Shown piece after piece: positions 43,883-52,632 of a stretch of 64,000 nt of DNA. A program made the translations under genes and the position numbers. Source of the DNA: Janthinobacterium tructae (GTDB taxonomy: Bacteria; Pseudomonadota; Gammaproteobacteria; Burkholderiales; Burkholderiaceae_D); assembly GCF_006517255.1 (NCBI RefSeq), contig NZ_CP041185.1:5456001-5520000 (forward strand), given 5' to 3'. Position 1 is the stretch's first letter. The number at the start of each line of letters is the position of its first letter. Under the pieces are notes generated by a model, which was not told where the DNA came from, ran no database searches, and worked only from the letters and a program-made list of their open reading frames with translations.

Positions 43883-45673
43883 ATGAGCTATCAAGCCCCG
43901 CTGAAAGATATGTTGTTCGTCATGAACGAACTGGCCGGCCTGGCCGAAATCCACACTTTGCCTGGCTGCGAAGATGCCACGCCCGACACGGCCGAAGCCG
44001 TGCTGGAAGAGAACGCCAAATTCTGCGGCGCCGTGGTGGCCCCGCTGAACTGGCCCAGCGACAAGGAACCGAGCTTCTGGCACGACGGCCAGGTCACGAC
44101 GTCAAAGGGCTTCAAGGAAGCCTTCAAGGCGTATGGCGAAGCGGGCTGGCAGGGCGTGCAGCATCCGACTGAATTCGGCGGCCAGGGTTTGCCGAAGCTG
44201 CTGGCCACGCCGTGCATCGAAATGCTCAATTCCGCCAGCATCTCCTTCGCTTTGGTCGCCCTGCTGTCGGACGGCGCCATCGAAGCGCTGCTGACGGCCG
44301 GCAGCGATGAGCAAAAGGCGGTCTACCTGGAAAACCTGGTGTCGGGCAAGTGGACGGGCACCATGAACCTGACGGAGCCGCAAGCCGGTTCCGACCTGGC
44401 CGCCGTGCGCACGCGCGCCGTGCCGCAGGACGATGGCACCTATAAAGTCTTCGGCACGAAGATTTTCATCACGTATGGCGAGCACGACATGGCGGAAAAC
44501 ATCGTCCATCTGGTGCTGGCCCGCACGCCGGACGCGCCCGCTGGCGTGAAAGGCATTTCGCTGTTCATCGTGCCGAAATTCCTCGTCAACGCCGATGGCA
44601 GCCTCGGTGCGCGCAATGACGCGCACTGCGTGTCGATCGAGCACAAGCTGGGCATCAAGGCCAGCCCGACGGCCGTGCTGCAGTTCGGCGACCACGGCGG
44701 CGCCATCGGCACCCTGGTGGGCGAGGAAAACCGCGGTCTCGAATACATGTTCATCATGATGAATGCGGCCCGTTTCGGCGTCGGCCTGCAAGGCATCGGC
44801 CTGGCCGAGCGCGCTTACCAGCAGGCGGTGGCGTTCGCCAAGGACCGCGTGCAGTCGCGCGACCTGGCCGGTTCGCCCGGCCCGGTCTCCATCATCCACC
44901 ACCCGGACGTGCGCCGCATGCTGATGTCGATGCGCTCGCAGACGGAGGCGGCGCGCGCGCTGGCCTACGTGGGCGCGGCCATCAGCGACGTGGCGCACCA
45001 CCATCCGGAGGCCGAAGTGCGCGCGGAAAGCCTGGCGACGTATGAATACCTGGTGCCCGTGATCAAGGGTTGGGCCACGGAAATGTCGCAGGATGTCACG
45101 CGCGACGGCGTGCAAGTGCATGGCGGCATGGGTTTTATTGAAGAAACAGGCGCTGCCCAGCATTACCGTGACGCCAAGATTCTCACCATCTACGAAGGCA
45201 CGACGGCGATTCAGGCGAACGACCTCGTGGGCCGCAAGACGGTGCGCGACGGCGGCGCCGTGGCGAAAGCCATCATCGCCCAGGTGCGCGCCACGGAAGC
45301 CCAGTTGGGCGAGCTCTCCGGCGCCGACTTCCAGGCCATGCAGCGCCACCTGGCCGAAGGCAGCGCCGCGCTCGAAGCGGTGGTGGAATACGTGGTGGCC
45401 AACATGAAGACGGACGTCAAGGCCGTGTTTGCGGGCAGCGTGCCGTATCTGAAGCTGGCTGGCATCGTGCTGGGCGGCTGGCAAATGGCGCGCGCGGCCG
45501 TGGTGGCGCAGCAAAGGCTGGGAGAGGGCAGCGGCGACGCCTCGTTCTACAAGGCAAAAATCGCCACGGCGCGTTTCTTTGCCGACCACATCCTGTCGCA
45601 AGCGCCGGGCTTGCGCGCCACCATCATCGATGGCAGCGCCGGTGTGATGGCCTTGTCGGAAGAGCAGTTTTAA
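43883..45673 (+). CDS. Acyl-CoA dehydrogenase, long 596-residue type
   Basis: The 596-residue flavoenzyme has an N-terminal helical part, the FAD-binding middle (TGTMNLTEPQAGSDLAAVRT, then FGTKIFITYGEHD), a C-terminal helical domain with catalytic Glu (IYEGTTAIQANDLVGRK, E438) and an extra 130-residue C-terminal extension (acyl-CoA dehydrogenase C-terminal domain). It oxidises acyl-CoA to enoyl-CoA and passes electrons to EtfAB encoded just upstream. GGAGA lies seven bases before the ATG. Chain-length preference cannot be judged. Confidence 0.95.
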   Translation: MSYQAPLKDMLFVMNELAGLAEIHTLPGCEDATPDTAEAVLEENAKFCGAVVAPLNWPSDKEPSFWHDGQVTTSKGFKEAFKAYGEAGWQGVQHPTEFGGQGLPKLLATPCIEMLNSASISFALVALLSDGAIEALLTAGSDEQKAVYLENLVSGKWTGTMNLTEPQAGSDLAAVRTRAVPQDDGTYKVFGTKIFITYGEHDMAENIVHLVLARTPDAPAGVKGISLFIVPKFLVNADGSLGARNDAHCVSIEHKLGIKASPTAVLQFGDHGGAIGTLVGEENRGLEYMFIMMNAARFGVGLQGIGLAERAYQQAVAFAKDRVQSRDLAGSPGPVSIIHHPDVRRMLMSMRSQTEAARALAYVGAAISDVAHHHPEAEVRAESLATYEYLVPVIKGWATEMSQDVTRDGVQVHGGMGFIEETGAAQHYRDAKILTIYEGTTAIQANDLVGRKTVRDGGAVAKAIIAQVRATEAQLGELSGADFQAMQRHLAEGSAALEAVVEYVVANMKTDVKAVFAGSVPYLKLAGIVLGGWQMARAAVVAQQRLGEGSGDASFYKAKIATARFFADHILSQAPGLRATIIDGSAGVMALSEEQF

Positions 45674-45706
45674 GTTGAAACTTGGTCAGCGCAAGCTGGC
45701 TGAATG

Positions 45707-45744
45707 AAAAAAAAGCGCTGGAGATCACTCTCCAGCGCTTTTTT
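45707..45744. terminator. Bidirectional terminator
   Basis: AAAAAAGCGCTGGAGA (45709-45724) pairs perfectly with TCTCCAGCGCTTTTTT (45729-45744). It ends the transcripts of the convergent acyl-CoA dehydrogenase and glycine-zipper genes. Confidence 0.9.
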
Positions 45745-45757
45745 CTGTTTCAGAAGC

Positions 45758-46384
45758 TTATCTTCTGGCGATACCATTGCCCGAGTTGCGTACCAAATCG
45801 CCAGCGGCCAGGCCAGGATCCTGGTCAAACGCGAAGTCGGCCTTGGCGCCCGTTTCATATTGCACGGTGACGGTCCAGGTCTTGGCATTTTTCATGTGGC
45901 CTTCGACTTGCTTGCCGGCATACGCGCCGCCAGCGGCGCCGGCCAGGGTGGCCAAGTCCTTGCCGCGTCCGCCGCCGACCTGGCGGCCCAGCAGGGCGCC
46001 GGCCACGCCGCCGCCTATCATGCCCAGCGCGCCGCCTTCACCGGCCTTCTCGGCGACATTGACTGCCAGCACCTTGCCGCATTCGGCGCAAATCTGGTGC
46101 GGCGGCTGCTTGTTTTGCTGGCCAACGTTGGCGTTGCCTGCTCTTTGCGCGGCCTTGGCATTGATGATGGCCTGGTCGTATTCGCTCTTGGCATCGCGCA
46201 GGCATTGCATGCGGGCTTTCGAGCTGCTTTCTTCCGCGCACAATTTCTTGTCGTCCGCATAGCGCGTGTTCGCCTGTTTCGTGTCGTAGGTGTATTGCGC
46301 CTTCGGCGACAGGTTTTGCGCGAAGGCGGAGGTGCTGAACAGGGCCGTGATGGCGACTGCGAGGATGAGTGGGCGACGAATCAT
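45758..46384 (-). CDS. Glycine-zipper 2TM-type outer-membrane-associated protein
   Basis: The 208-residue protein has a signal peptide (RPLILAVAITALFSTSAFAQ), a Cys-containing helical region (AEESSSKARMQCLRDAKSEY, HQICAECGKVLAVN), and a glycine zipper: GALGMIGGGVAGALLGRQVG and LATLAGAAGGAYAGKQVEGH. The C-terminus is a beta-type domain (TWTVTVQYETGAKADFAFDQ, LVRNSGNGI). This resembles the 17-kDa antigen/glycine zipper 2TM family, but no lipobox Cys is present, so it is probably periplasmic or membrane-inserted. Function is unknown. Confidence 0.85.
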   Translation of the reverse strand: MIRRPLILAVAITALFSTSAFAQNLSPKAQYTYDTKQANTRYADDKKLCAEESSSKARMQCLRDAKSEYDQAIINAKAAQRAGNANVGQQNKQPPHQICAECGKVLAVNVAEKAGEGGALGMIGGGVAGALLGRQVGGGRGKDLATLAGAAGGAYAGKQVEGHMKNAKTWTVTVQYETGAKADFAFDQDPGLAAGDLVRNSGNGIARR

Positions 46385-46519
46385 GATCTTCTCCTAGGGG
46401 TGTGGAATATGCCAGTAATGTCGGCATTGTGAATGCAGTATAGGGGAAAATCATGATTGCTTACCAACACTTACATGTGCGTGCGCGAGGCAATATCTGG
46501 TGCCATTTCCGTGCGGAAA

Positions 46520-46954
46520 TTAACCGTAGGCGCCGCCTGTGTACAGCAAGTCGAACAGGCGCGCGATGGTGGCGATCAGCACGCCCGCACCGAGCATCAA
46601 GGTGGCGACCAGCACCACGGCCAGGGGCCAGCCCGTGTCCGACAGGCGGCCGGAGGCTGCGTTGTAGCGCGCATCCCACTTGTCGTCCGGCATCAGGCCC
46701 AGTACCAGTGCTTCCAGGAAGCCGACCAGGGCAGACAGGGTCAGCGGCAATATCTGGTAAAACCAGTCGGCCTCGGGAAACAGCTGGTGCAGCAGCAAGG
46801 AGGCGGGCAGGGCGGCCAGGTGTAGCCAGCCCCAGCGGTCTTTGCTGCCATGCAGGTAGAAGCGGTGTGCGCCCAGCATGCCCAGCAGGAAGGCCAGCAA
46901 GGTGGTGAAGGCCTTGTTCTTGTGCGACTGTTGCAAAATGGTAGCGGTGGTCAT
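46520..46954 (-). CDS. TM2 domain membrane protein
   Basis: The 144-residue protein has the TM2 motif NKAFTTLLAFLLGMLGAHRFYLHG, followed by a Trp-Gly-rich turn and two more hydrophobic segments (LALPASLLLHQLF; WPLAVVLVATLMLGAGVLI). It is an inner-membrane protein of unknown role. No partner is evident; the preceding glycine-zipper gene runs the same way but 135 bases away. Confidence 0.85.
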   Translation of the reverse strand: MTTATILQQSHKNKAFTTLLAFLLGMLGAHRFYLHGSKDRWGWLHLAALPASLLLHQLFPEADWFYQILPLTLSALVGFLEALVLGLMPDDKWDARYNAASGRLSDTGWPLAVVLVATLMLGAGVLIATIARLFDLLYTGGAYG

Positions 46955-47161
46955 GGGACTCCAGAGTTGCTCATCGGTAAAGATTGCCAGTATCGGTCAT
47001 TGTCTCGCACAACGATAGCACTTTCCTGTGGCGTTTATACAATGATTTGGCGTGATTTCCAGCCATGGCCGGCACGATAGGCGCAGACGCCTATTGCGTC
47101 TTCGGCCATGACTGGTCATAATGTTTGATTAGCCCAAATTACACGCCCGTCATCATAACGC

Positions 47162-47191
47162 TTGCTGCCTGGCGGTAAAGCGCGCTATAAT
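47162..47191 (+). promoter_or_regulatory. Promoter of the rpsP-rimM-trmD-rplS operon
   Basis: TTGCTG (47162-47167) and TATAAT (47186-47191) are 18 bases apart and 40 bases before rpsP. The 277-base gap 46955-47231 shows nothing else convincing. Confidence 0.65.
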
Positions 47192-47231
47192 TTGCGGCTT
47201 TTTCCGCCTCAGCACACTTTTTGGAAATATT

Positions 47232-47483
47232 ATGGTCGTTATTCGTTTAGCTCGTGGAGGCGCCAAGAAGCGCCCGTTCTTCAACATCGTCGCTACAGAT
47301 TCGCGCAATCGCCGCGATGGTCGCTTCATTGAGCGTATCGGTTTTTACAACCCGATGGCGCAAGGTGGCGAAGTTCCACTGCGTATCACCGCAGACCGTC
47401 TGGCCTACTGGCAAGGCGTTGGCGCACAATTGTCGCCAACCGTTGCTCGCCTGGTTGCCAGCAACAACAAAGCAGCAGCTTAA
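47232..47483 (+). CDS. rpsP: 30S ribosomal protein S16
   Basis: The 83-residue protein matches S16 across its length: [59 protein letters not shown]16 helps assemble the 30S subunit. It begins the conserved rpsP-rimM-trmD-rplS operon, which couples ribosomal proteins with ribosome maturation and tRNA modification. Confidence 0.98.
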   Translation: MVVIRLARGGAKKRPFFNIVATDSRNRRDGRFIERIGFYNPMAQGGEVPLRITADRLAYWQGVGAQLSPTVARLVASNNKAAA

Positions 47484-47496
47484 TTAGATCACTGGT

Positions 47497-48054
47497 TTGA
47501 CGGTCAAGACTGCATCCGGGGTGAAAGTCCCCGATGACCTGGTACAGGTAGGCTATGTCTCCGGTGCTTATGGCATTGCTGGCGGGGTCAGGATCACTCC
47601 TTTCTCCGACGACGCGGATGCATTATTAAGCGTTAAAACCTGGTGGTTTGATAAACCGACCTTGCATGATGTTGAAGTCAGGCAAGCGAAGTTGCACGGC
47701 GGCGACGTCGTGGCCCAGCTGGTGGGTGTGGTCGGGCGGGATGCCGCAGAAGCGCTGAAAGGCGTTTCTGTGCAAATTCCGCGTAGCCATTTCCCGACGC
47801 TGACGGCCGATGAATTTTATTGGTCCGATCTGATCGGACTGACAGTCGAGAATTTGCAAGGCGAGTGCCTTGGCACAGTGCACGACATGATGAGCAATGG
47901 TCCGCAGTCGATCTTGCGCGTTACGCCCGTAGCCAGTGCCGATGAGACCGTTGAAAAGGCGCCTGAGCGCCTGATCCCGTTTGTTGGCCAGTTTGTCATT
48001 AACGTTGACAAGAGCGCCAACAAGATCACGGTCGACTGGGGCCTCGATTATTAA
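47497..48054 (+). CDS. rimM: Ribosome maturation factor RimM
   Basis: The 185-residue factor has the RimM N-terminal barrel (PDDLVQVGYVSGAYGIAGGV, RITPFSDDADALL) and the PRC-barrel-type C-terminal domain (EFYWSDLIGLTVENLQGECL, RLIPFVGQFVINVDKSANK). It binds S19 during 30S maturation. The start is uncertain: TTG at 47497 gives the full N-terminus but has no ribosome binding site; GTG at 47521 is an alternative. Distance to rpsP is 13 bases and to trmD 50 bases. Confidence 0.95.
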   Translation: MTVKTASGVKVPDDLVQVGYVSGAYGIAGGVRITPFSDDADALLSVKTWWFDKPTLHDVEVRQAKLHGGDVVAQLVGVVGRDAAEALKGVSVQIPRSHFPTLTADEFYWSDLIGLTVENLQGECLGTVHDMMSNGPQSILRVTPVASADETVEKAPERLIPFVGQFVINVDKSANKITVDWGLDY

Positions 48055-48104
48055 ACCGCCTGCGCATAATTTTGCGCCGGGCAAACATTGCAGGATGGTG
48101 AGCG

Positions 48105-48851
48105 ATGCAATTTGATGTCGTGACCCTGTTCCCGGAAATGTTTGCCGCGCTGACGCAGTCGGGTGTGACCCGGCGCGCCTTCGAGCAGGGGAAGTGTGGC
48201 TTGTCGCTGTGGAATCCCCGTGATTTCACCACCGACAATCACCGTACCGTGGATGACCGCCCGTATGGCGGCGGCCCCGGCATGGTGATGATGGCGCGTC
48301 CCCTCGAAGCGACAATTAATGCCGCGAAGCAACGCCAGACCGATCTCGGCCTGGCGGCGCCCCGCGTGGTGTTCATGTCGCCGCAAGGTCGTGCGCTGAC
48401 GCACGAGCGCGTCACGCAGCTGAAAGCCGAACCTGGTTTGGTGATCCTGTGTGGCCGCTATGAAGCCGTGGACCAGCGTTTGCTGGACCGTTGCGTCGAC
48501 GAAGAAATCAGCGTCGGCGACTTTGTCCTGTCGGGCGGTGAATTGCCCGCCATGGCGCTGATGGATGCGGTGATCCGCCTGTTGCCGGGTGTCTTGAACA
48601 CCGAGGCATCGGCCATCGAGGACAGCTTCGTCAATGGCTTGCTCGATTCGCCGCACTACACGCGGCCGGAAACATATGAAGGCATGGCCGTGCCGCCCGT
48701 CTTGATGGGTGGCAATCATGCCGAGATCGTCAAGTGGCGCCGCCAGCGCATGCTGGAAGCGACCGCGACGAAGCGGCCTGACCTGCTGGTCAGTGCACGC
48801 GCCGCCGGCTTGCTCAGCAAGACCGACGAAAAATTCTTGGCCAGCCTGTAA
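48105..48851 (+). CDS. trmD: tRNA (guanine-N1)-methyltransferase
   Basis: The 248-residue enzyme methylates G37 of tRNAs, preventing frameshifting. It has the SPOUT deep-trefoil knot: [59 protein letters not shown], and [20 protein letters not shown]. Order and length match E. coli TrmD. A small hairpin GCCGTC/GACGGC overlaps the stop region, then a 130-base gap leads to rplS. Confidence 0.98.
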   Translation: MQFDVVTLFPEMFAALTQSGVTRRAFEQGKCGLSLWNPRDFTTDNHRTVDDRPYGGGPGMVMMARPLEATINAAKQRQTDLGLAAPRVVFMSPQGRALTHERVTQLKAEPGLVILCGRYEAVDQRLLDRCVDEEISVGDFVLSGGELPAMALMDAVIRLLPGVLNTEASAIEDSFVNGLLDSPHYTRPETYEGMAVPPVLMGGNHAEIVKWRRQRMLEATATKRPDLLVSARAAGLLSKTDEKFLASL

Positions 48852-48981
48852 GCCGTCTCTGACGGCCGGCAGGGTGGCCAGTAGTGCCGGGCATGTTGCC
48901 CAAATTGTGTTACCCATCCTCTACCGGGCGGATACTTGCTATCCACAGTGCGCCGGCATGATGGTTTTCGGAGTGTTAAAA

Positions 48982-49365
48982 ATGGACTTGATTCAACAAT
49001 TAGAGCAGGAAGAAATTGCTCGTCTGGGTAAAACCATTCCTGAATTCGCACCAGGCGATACCGTTATCGTCAGCGTCAACGTAGTCGAAGGTACGCGCAA
49101 GCGCGCCCAGGCTTACGAAGGCGTCGTTATCTCCCGTCGTAACCGTGGCCTGAACTCGAACTTCATCGTTCGCAAGATCTCGTCCGGCGAAGGCGTCGAG
49201 CGTACGTTCCAACTGTACTCGCCGCTGATCGCTTCGATCGAAGTGAAACGCCGTGGTGATGTTCGCCGCGCCAAGCTGTACTATCTGCGTGAGCGTTCGG
49301 GTAAATCGGCGCGTATCAAAGAAAAATTGCCAAATCGCCGCGTTGTGGCGAAAGCAAGCGCGTAA
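48982..49365 (+). CDS. rplS: 50S ribosomal protein L19
   Basis: The 127-residue protein matches L19: [60 protein letters not shown], then [21 protein letters not shown]19 sits at the subunit interface. It ends the operon. GGAG lies before the ATG. The 130-base leader after trmD may carry regulation, but I see no defined motif. Confidence 0.98.
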   Translation: MDLIQQLEQEEIARLGKTIPEFAPGDTVIVSVNVVEGTRKRAQAYEGVVISRRNRGLNSNFIVRKISSGEGVERTFQLYSPLIASIEVKRRGDVRRAKLYYLRERSGKSARIKEKLPNRRVVAKASA

Positions 49366-49384
49366 TATCAGCGTCTGCGTTGGG

Positions 49385-49416
49385 AAAAGGGGTGCCTCTC
49401 GGCGCCCCTTTTTTTA
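49385..49416 (+). terminator. Terminator after rplS
   Basis: AAAAGGGGTGCC (49385-49396) pairs with GGCGCCCCTTTT (49401-49412), with one wobble pair, and T residues follow. It closes the operon. Confidence 0.85.
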
Positions 49417-49443
49417 TTCTGAATTGTCTATGGGACAAGCTGC

Positions 49444-50103
49444 ATGGCCACCATCGCATTTGATCCACAACAGCTAGCTATCGATTCGATCGCCGGCGAG
49501 GCGGCGCTGGACGCCGTGCGCCTGACGCCGGACTGGCTGCGCCAGCGCCTGGCCGAACAGCCTGACTGGCAACCCGAGATTACCCAGGATTTCCTGTCCG
49601 CCCGCGCCGTGCCCGTGCGCGCCGCCGTGCTCATTCCCCTCGTGCAACGGCCGCATGGCTTGACCATCTTGCTGACCATGCGCACGGATCATCTGAGCAG
49701 CCATGCGGGCCAGGTCAGCTTTCCCGGCGGGCGCAGCGAAGCCTTCGATGCGTCGCCCATCGCCACGGCCTTGCGCGAAACGCAGGAAGAAGTCGGCCTG
49801 GCGCGCGAACACATCGAAGTGCTGGGCCACCTGCCCGACTACCTGACGGGCACCGGCTACCAGGTCACGCCCGTGGTGGGCCTGGTGACGCCGCCGTTCG
49901 AACTGCGCGCCGACCCGTCCGAAGTGGCGGAAATTTTCGAAGTACCGCTGGCCTTCCTCATGGATGGCCTCAACCATCAGCGCCTGTCGGTGGAATTGCC
50001 CGGCGGACGGCGCTCGTTCTACGCCATGCCCTACGAACGCTTCTACATTTGGGGCGCCACTGCCGGCATGCTGCGCAATCTGTTTCACCTCTTGCGTGCG
50101 TAA
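49444..50103 (+). CDS. Nudix hydrolase, CoA pyrophosphatase-like (NudL type)
   Basis: The 219-residue protein has an N-terminal helical part, then the CoA-type Nudix region RTDHLSSHAGQVSFPGGRSE and the Nudix box ALRETQEEVGL with the metal-binding Glu pair. The pattern HAGQVSFPGG is diagnostic for the CoA diphosphatase subgroup, which splits CoA into adenosine 3',5'-bisphosphate and phosphopantetheine. No ribosome binding site is strong. It is 28 bases after the rplS terminator and 97 before the CobD-like gene. Confidence 0.88.
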   Translation: MATIAFDPQQLAIDSIAGEAALDAVRLTPDWLRQRLAEQPDWQPEITQDFLSARAVPVRAAVLIPLVQRPHGLTILLTMRTDHLSSHAGQVSFPGGRSEAFDASPIATALRETQEEVGLAREHIEVLGHLPDYLTGTGYQVTPVVGLVTPPFELRADPSEVAEIFEVPLAFLMDGLNHQRLSVELPGGRRSFYAMPYERFYIWGATAGMLRNLFHLLRA

Positions 50104-50200
50104 AATAGTGCCGCGCACGTAATAAGTTTGATTCCAGCACGGCACTGCGCTATCGTAGCGGGCATTGCGGTATTGCTGAAAAAGACAAAAAGGACGTTTG

Positions 50201-51160
50201 ATGACATTTCTCTCCATACTTTGCGCATTGCTGATCGAGCAGCTCAAACCTTTGCGCGCGGACAATCCGATCTACGCCGAAATCAAGAGCCTGGCAATGC
50301 GCATGGAGACCTGGTTCAATGCCGGCCATGCCAACCATGGCCGCATGGGCTGGTTCCTCATGATCGGCGTGCTGATGGTGCCGACGGCAGGCGTGTACTG
50401 GCTCTTGCAGCATTATCAGCTGACCCTGCTGGCTTTTGCCTGGAACGTCCTCATCGTCTACCTGACCCTGGGCTTCCGCCATTACAGCCATTACTTTACC
50501 TCCATCCAGCTGGCCCTGAGCGCCGGCGACGAAGCGACCGCACGTACCTTGCTGGCCGACTGGACCAAGCTCGACACGGTGGGCATGGAGGCGAGTGAAA
50601 TCGCCCGCATCGCCGTGGAAAAAGCCCTGATCACCACGCATCGCAATGTATTTGGCGTCTTCTTCTGGTTCCTGATGCCGCTGGGCCCTGCCTGCGCCGT
50701 GATGTACCGCGTGGCCGAATACCTGGCGCGCGCCTGGAACGAACCCGAGCACATGCGCAATGAAGCGTTCGGCCAGTTTGCCGCGCGCGCCTTTTACTGG
50801 ATCGACTGGATCCCCGTGCGCCTGACGGCCGTGGCGTTTGCCGTGGTCGGCAATTTCGAAGATGCCATCTATGCCTGGCGCAATTTCGCCCAGCGCTGGC
50901 AGGACGAGGCCATCGGCATCATCCTGACGGCCGGCGGCGGCGCCATGGGCGTACGCCTGGGCACGCCAGCGGAAACGGCGGCCCGAGTGCTGGTGACCCC
51001 CGACATGGCCGTCGATGACAGCGACAGCGAAAGCGATATCCTGCCCGGCGAAGAGCCGGGCGCGCGCGCATTGCAGAGCACGGTCGGCCTGGTCTGGCGC
51101 GCCTTGCTGCTGTGGATGCTGCTGCTGCTGTTGATGTCGGGCGCCGTTTTCCTCGGCTGA
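50201..51160 (+). CDS. CobD/CbiB-like membrane protein
   Basis: The 319-residue protein has membrane helices at the N-terminus (SILCALLIEQLKPL), around residues 50-90 (GWFLMIGVLMVPTAGVYWL), near 155 (VFGVFFWFLMPLGPACAVMY) and at the C-terminus (ALLLWMLLLLLMSGAVFLG). Its pattern, with ALITTHRNVFGVFFWFLMPL, resembles the CobD/CbiB family; betaproteobacterial members of this subgroup lie outside cobalamin clusters, so cobalamin synthesis here is doubtful. AAGGAC precedes the ATG at 50201. Confidence 0.75.
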   Translation: MTFLSILCALLIEQLKPLRADNPIYAEIKSLAMRMETWFNAGHANHGRMGWFLMIGVLMVPTAGVYWLLQHYQLTLLAFAWNVLIVYLTLGFRHYSHYFTSIQLALSAGDEATARTLLADWTKLDTVGMEASEIARIAVEKALITTHRNVFGVFFWFLMPLGPACAVMYRVAEYLARAWNEPEHMRNEAFGQFAARAFYWIDWIPVRLTAVAFAVVGNFEDAIYAWRNFAQRWQDEAIGIILTAGGGAMGVRLGTPAETAARVLVTPDMAVDDSDSESDILPGEEPGARALQSTVGLVWRALLLWMLLLLLMSGAVFLG

Positions 51161-51293
51161 CGCGGGTGCACACGCGCCATCCATGCGCCTTGCGCGTGGA
51201 ACAAGGTTAAAATAGGGGCTGGCGCGTTACGCGTGCCGGCCCCTGTTTGCAGCGACAGGGCAGATCGAGGTAGAACCCAAGTCTTCTATAAGA

Positions 51294-51299
51294 TATAAT
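51294..51299 (+). promoter_or_regulatory. -10 hexamer before the DUF3579 gene
   Basis: TATAAT lies 87 bases before the start, in an AT-rich stretch. No good -35 is seen. The 225-base gap 51161-51385 also has two GC-rich hairpins (around 51213-51245 and 51334-51354) without T runs. Confidence 0.4.
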
Positions 51300-51385
51300 A
51301 CTGGCTTACCGCAGCAAACGTAGTTGAATTACCAGCCCGGCTTACCCGCCGGGGCCATTCACGCAATCCAGTCCCGACAAGCCAC

Positions 51386-51721
51386 ATGGCCGAGTTATCT
51401 CAAAAAACAGGGGAACTCTCAGACGAGTTCTTCATCCTTGGTCTCACCAGCAATGGCAAGCAATTCCGACCCAGCGATTGGGCCGAGCGCCTTTGTGGAG
51501 TGATGTCCTGTTTCAATCCCGAAGGTGGCGGGCGCAATGCGCACCTCCAGTATTCGCCCTACGTGCGCCCGACCGTCGTCAATGGCGTCAAGTCGGTGGT
51601 GGTCAACACCAAATTGCGCGAGATCGAGCCGATGGCGTTTCACTTCGTGCGCGAGTTCGCCAAGGATAACGACCTGCAGATCGTCGAAGCCTGCTTCCTG
51701 CCGCCCCCCGAAGAAAAGTAA
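51386..51721 (+). CDS. DUF3579 domain protein
   Basis: The 111-residue protein has the DUF3579 pattern: EFFILGLTSNGKQFRPSDWA, ERLCGVMSCFNPEGGG, YSPYVRPTVVNGVKSVVVNT, and LREIEPMAFHFVREFAKDND. It is conserved in betaproteobacteria, often near arginine genes, but its function is unknown. No signal peptide or membrane helix is present. Its neighbour on the same strand is the CBS-domain gene, 83 bases downstream. Confidence 0.85.
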   Translation: MAELSQKTGELSDEFFILGLTSNGKQFRPSDWAERLCGVMSCFNPEGGGRNAHLQYSPYVRPTVVNGVKSVVVNTKLREIEPMAFHFVREFAKDNDLQIVEACFLPPPEEK

Positions 51722-51804
51722 GACCCGTTTCATTTGATCTGGCGCAAAGCCTGCCACGGCGGGACGGCGTAGCGTGGACACTCTGTCTCAAACGGAGTGA
51801 CGAC

Positions 51805-52254
51805 ATGCGTATCGGCGACATCTGTACCCTGCACACCATCCATTGCCAGCGTGACACCAGCGTGCAGGACGCCGCGCTGCTGATGCGCCAGCATCATGTG
51901 GGCGACCTGATCGTGGCCGAACAGCCGAACGGCGAGCGCGTCCCCATCGGCATCCTCACCGACCGCGACATCGTTATTTCCGTCATCGCCCTGGGCCTCG
52001 ACCCGGCCAGCCTGCTGGTGGGCGACATCATGAGTGCGCAACTGCTCACGGCCAGCGAAGACGAAGACGTCTACGACATCATCGAACGCATGCGCGTCAA
52101 CGGTATCCGCCGCTTGCCCGTGGTCAATCGCCTGGGCGGCCTTGCCGGCATCGTCAGCATCGATGACCTGCTGGCCTTCCTGGCCCAGGAGATGGCCGAG
52201 CTGGCACGCATCAGTAGCGGCCAGCTGGTACATGAAAAGCACGTCAGAAAATAG
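51805..52254 (+). CDS. CBS-domain protein
   Basis: The 149-residue protein is a tandem CBS pair: MRIGDICTLHTIHCQRDTSV, GILTDRDIVISVIALGL, then VGDIMSAQLLTASEDEDVYD and GIRRLPVVNRLGGLAGIVSI. CBS pairs bind adenosine nucleotides or cyclic dinucleotides and regulate a partner; none is adjacent. GGAG lies before the ATG. The gene's TAG stop is followed at once by an inverted-repeat element beginning at 52254. Confidence 0.9.
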   Translation: MRIGDICTLHTIHCQRDTSVQDAALLMRQHHVGDLIVAEQPNGERVPIGILTDRDIVISVIALGLDPASLLVGDIMSAQLLTASEDEDVYDIIERMRVNGIRRLPVVNRLGGLAGIVSIDDLLAFLAQEMAELARISSGQLVHEKHVRK

Positions 52255-52391
52255 GAACACCTGTCAAAACCTGCTGCGCGTCGCGCTTTGCTGCCGGCGA
52301 TGCTCACCGGCTCGGCGCCCCCGTACTTCAGTACGGTTGCGCTTCTCAGCCACAAATCACTGCCGCTCGCTACGGTTTTGTCAGGTGTTCC
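52254..52391. repeat. 138-bp element with terminal inverted repeats (family B)
   Basis: It begins GGAACACCTGTCAAAACC and ends GGTTTTGTCAGGTGTTCC, a near-perfect 18-bp terminal inverted repeat with one mismatch. The interior contains GTACTTCAGTAC and no ORF of note. It shares end features with the element at 14661-14760, and the sequence GGTTTTGTCAGGTGTT is also present alone at 32889-32904. Confidence 0.75.
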
Positions 52392-52556
52392 GCTAAGTAG
52401 GTCGTGGGAAATTATTGTAAAGTTATGAAGAACAGAACCGGATGCTCTGCAAGGCGCCCGCTGCTAGCAGTGCGAGCACTGCTAGCAGCGGGCAACACCG
52501 CAGAGCGCCGGGTATGGAAGTCAGAAATCACAATAATTTATTGCGACCTACTTAGC
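52392..52556. repeat. 165-bp foldback element directly abutting the previous element
   Basis: The outer arms GCTAAGTAGGTCG (left) and its inverse (right) match 13 of 13. After a variable four bases, AAATTATTGT matches 10 of 10. At the centre GCCCGCTGCTAGCAGTGC (52456-52473) pairs perfectly with its inverse (52476-52493). The entire element can form one long hairpin. It starts exactly at the base after the preceding element. The outer arm shares GTAGGTCG with the REP family. Confidence 0.8.
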
Positions 52557-52632
52557 CCGTATTGCGCAATTCCGGTCAAGTCAAGGCTTGCTGAAAATGC
52601 TACAGTCGCTGCTCGTTCAACGGGAAGCGTTC

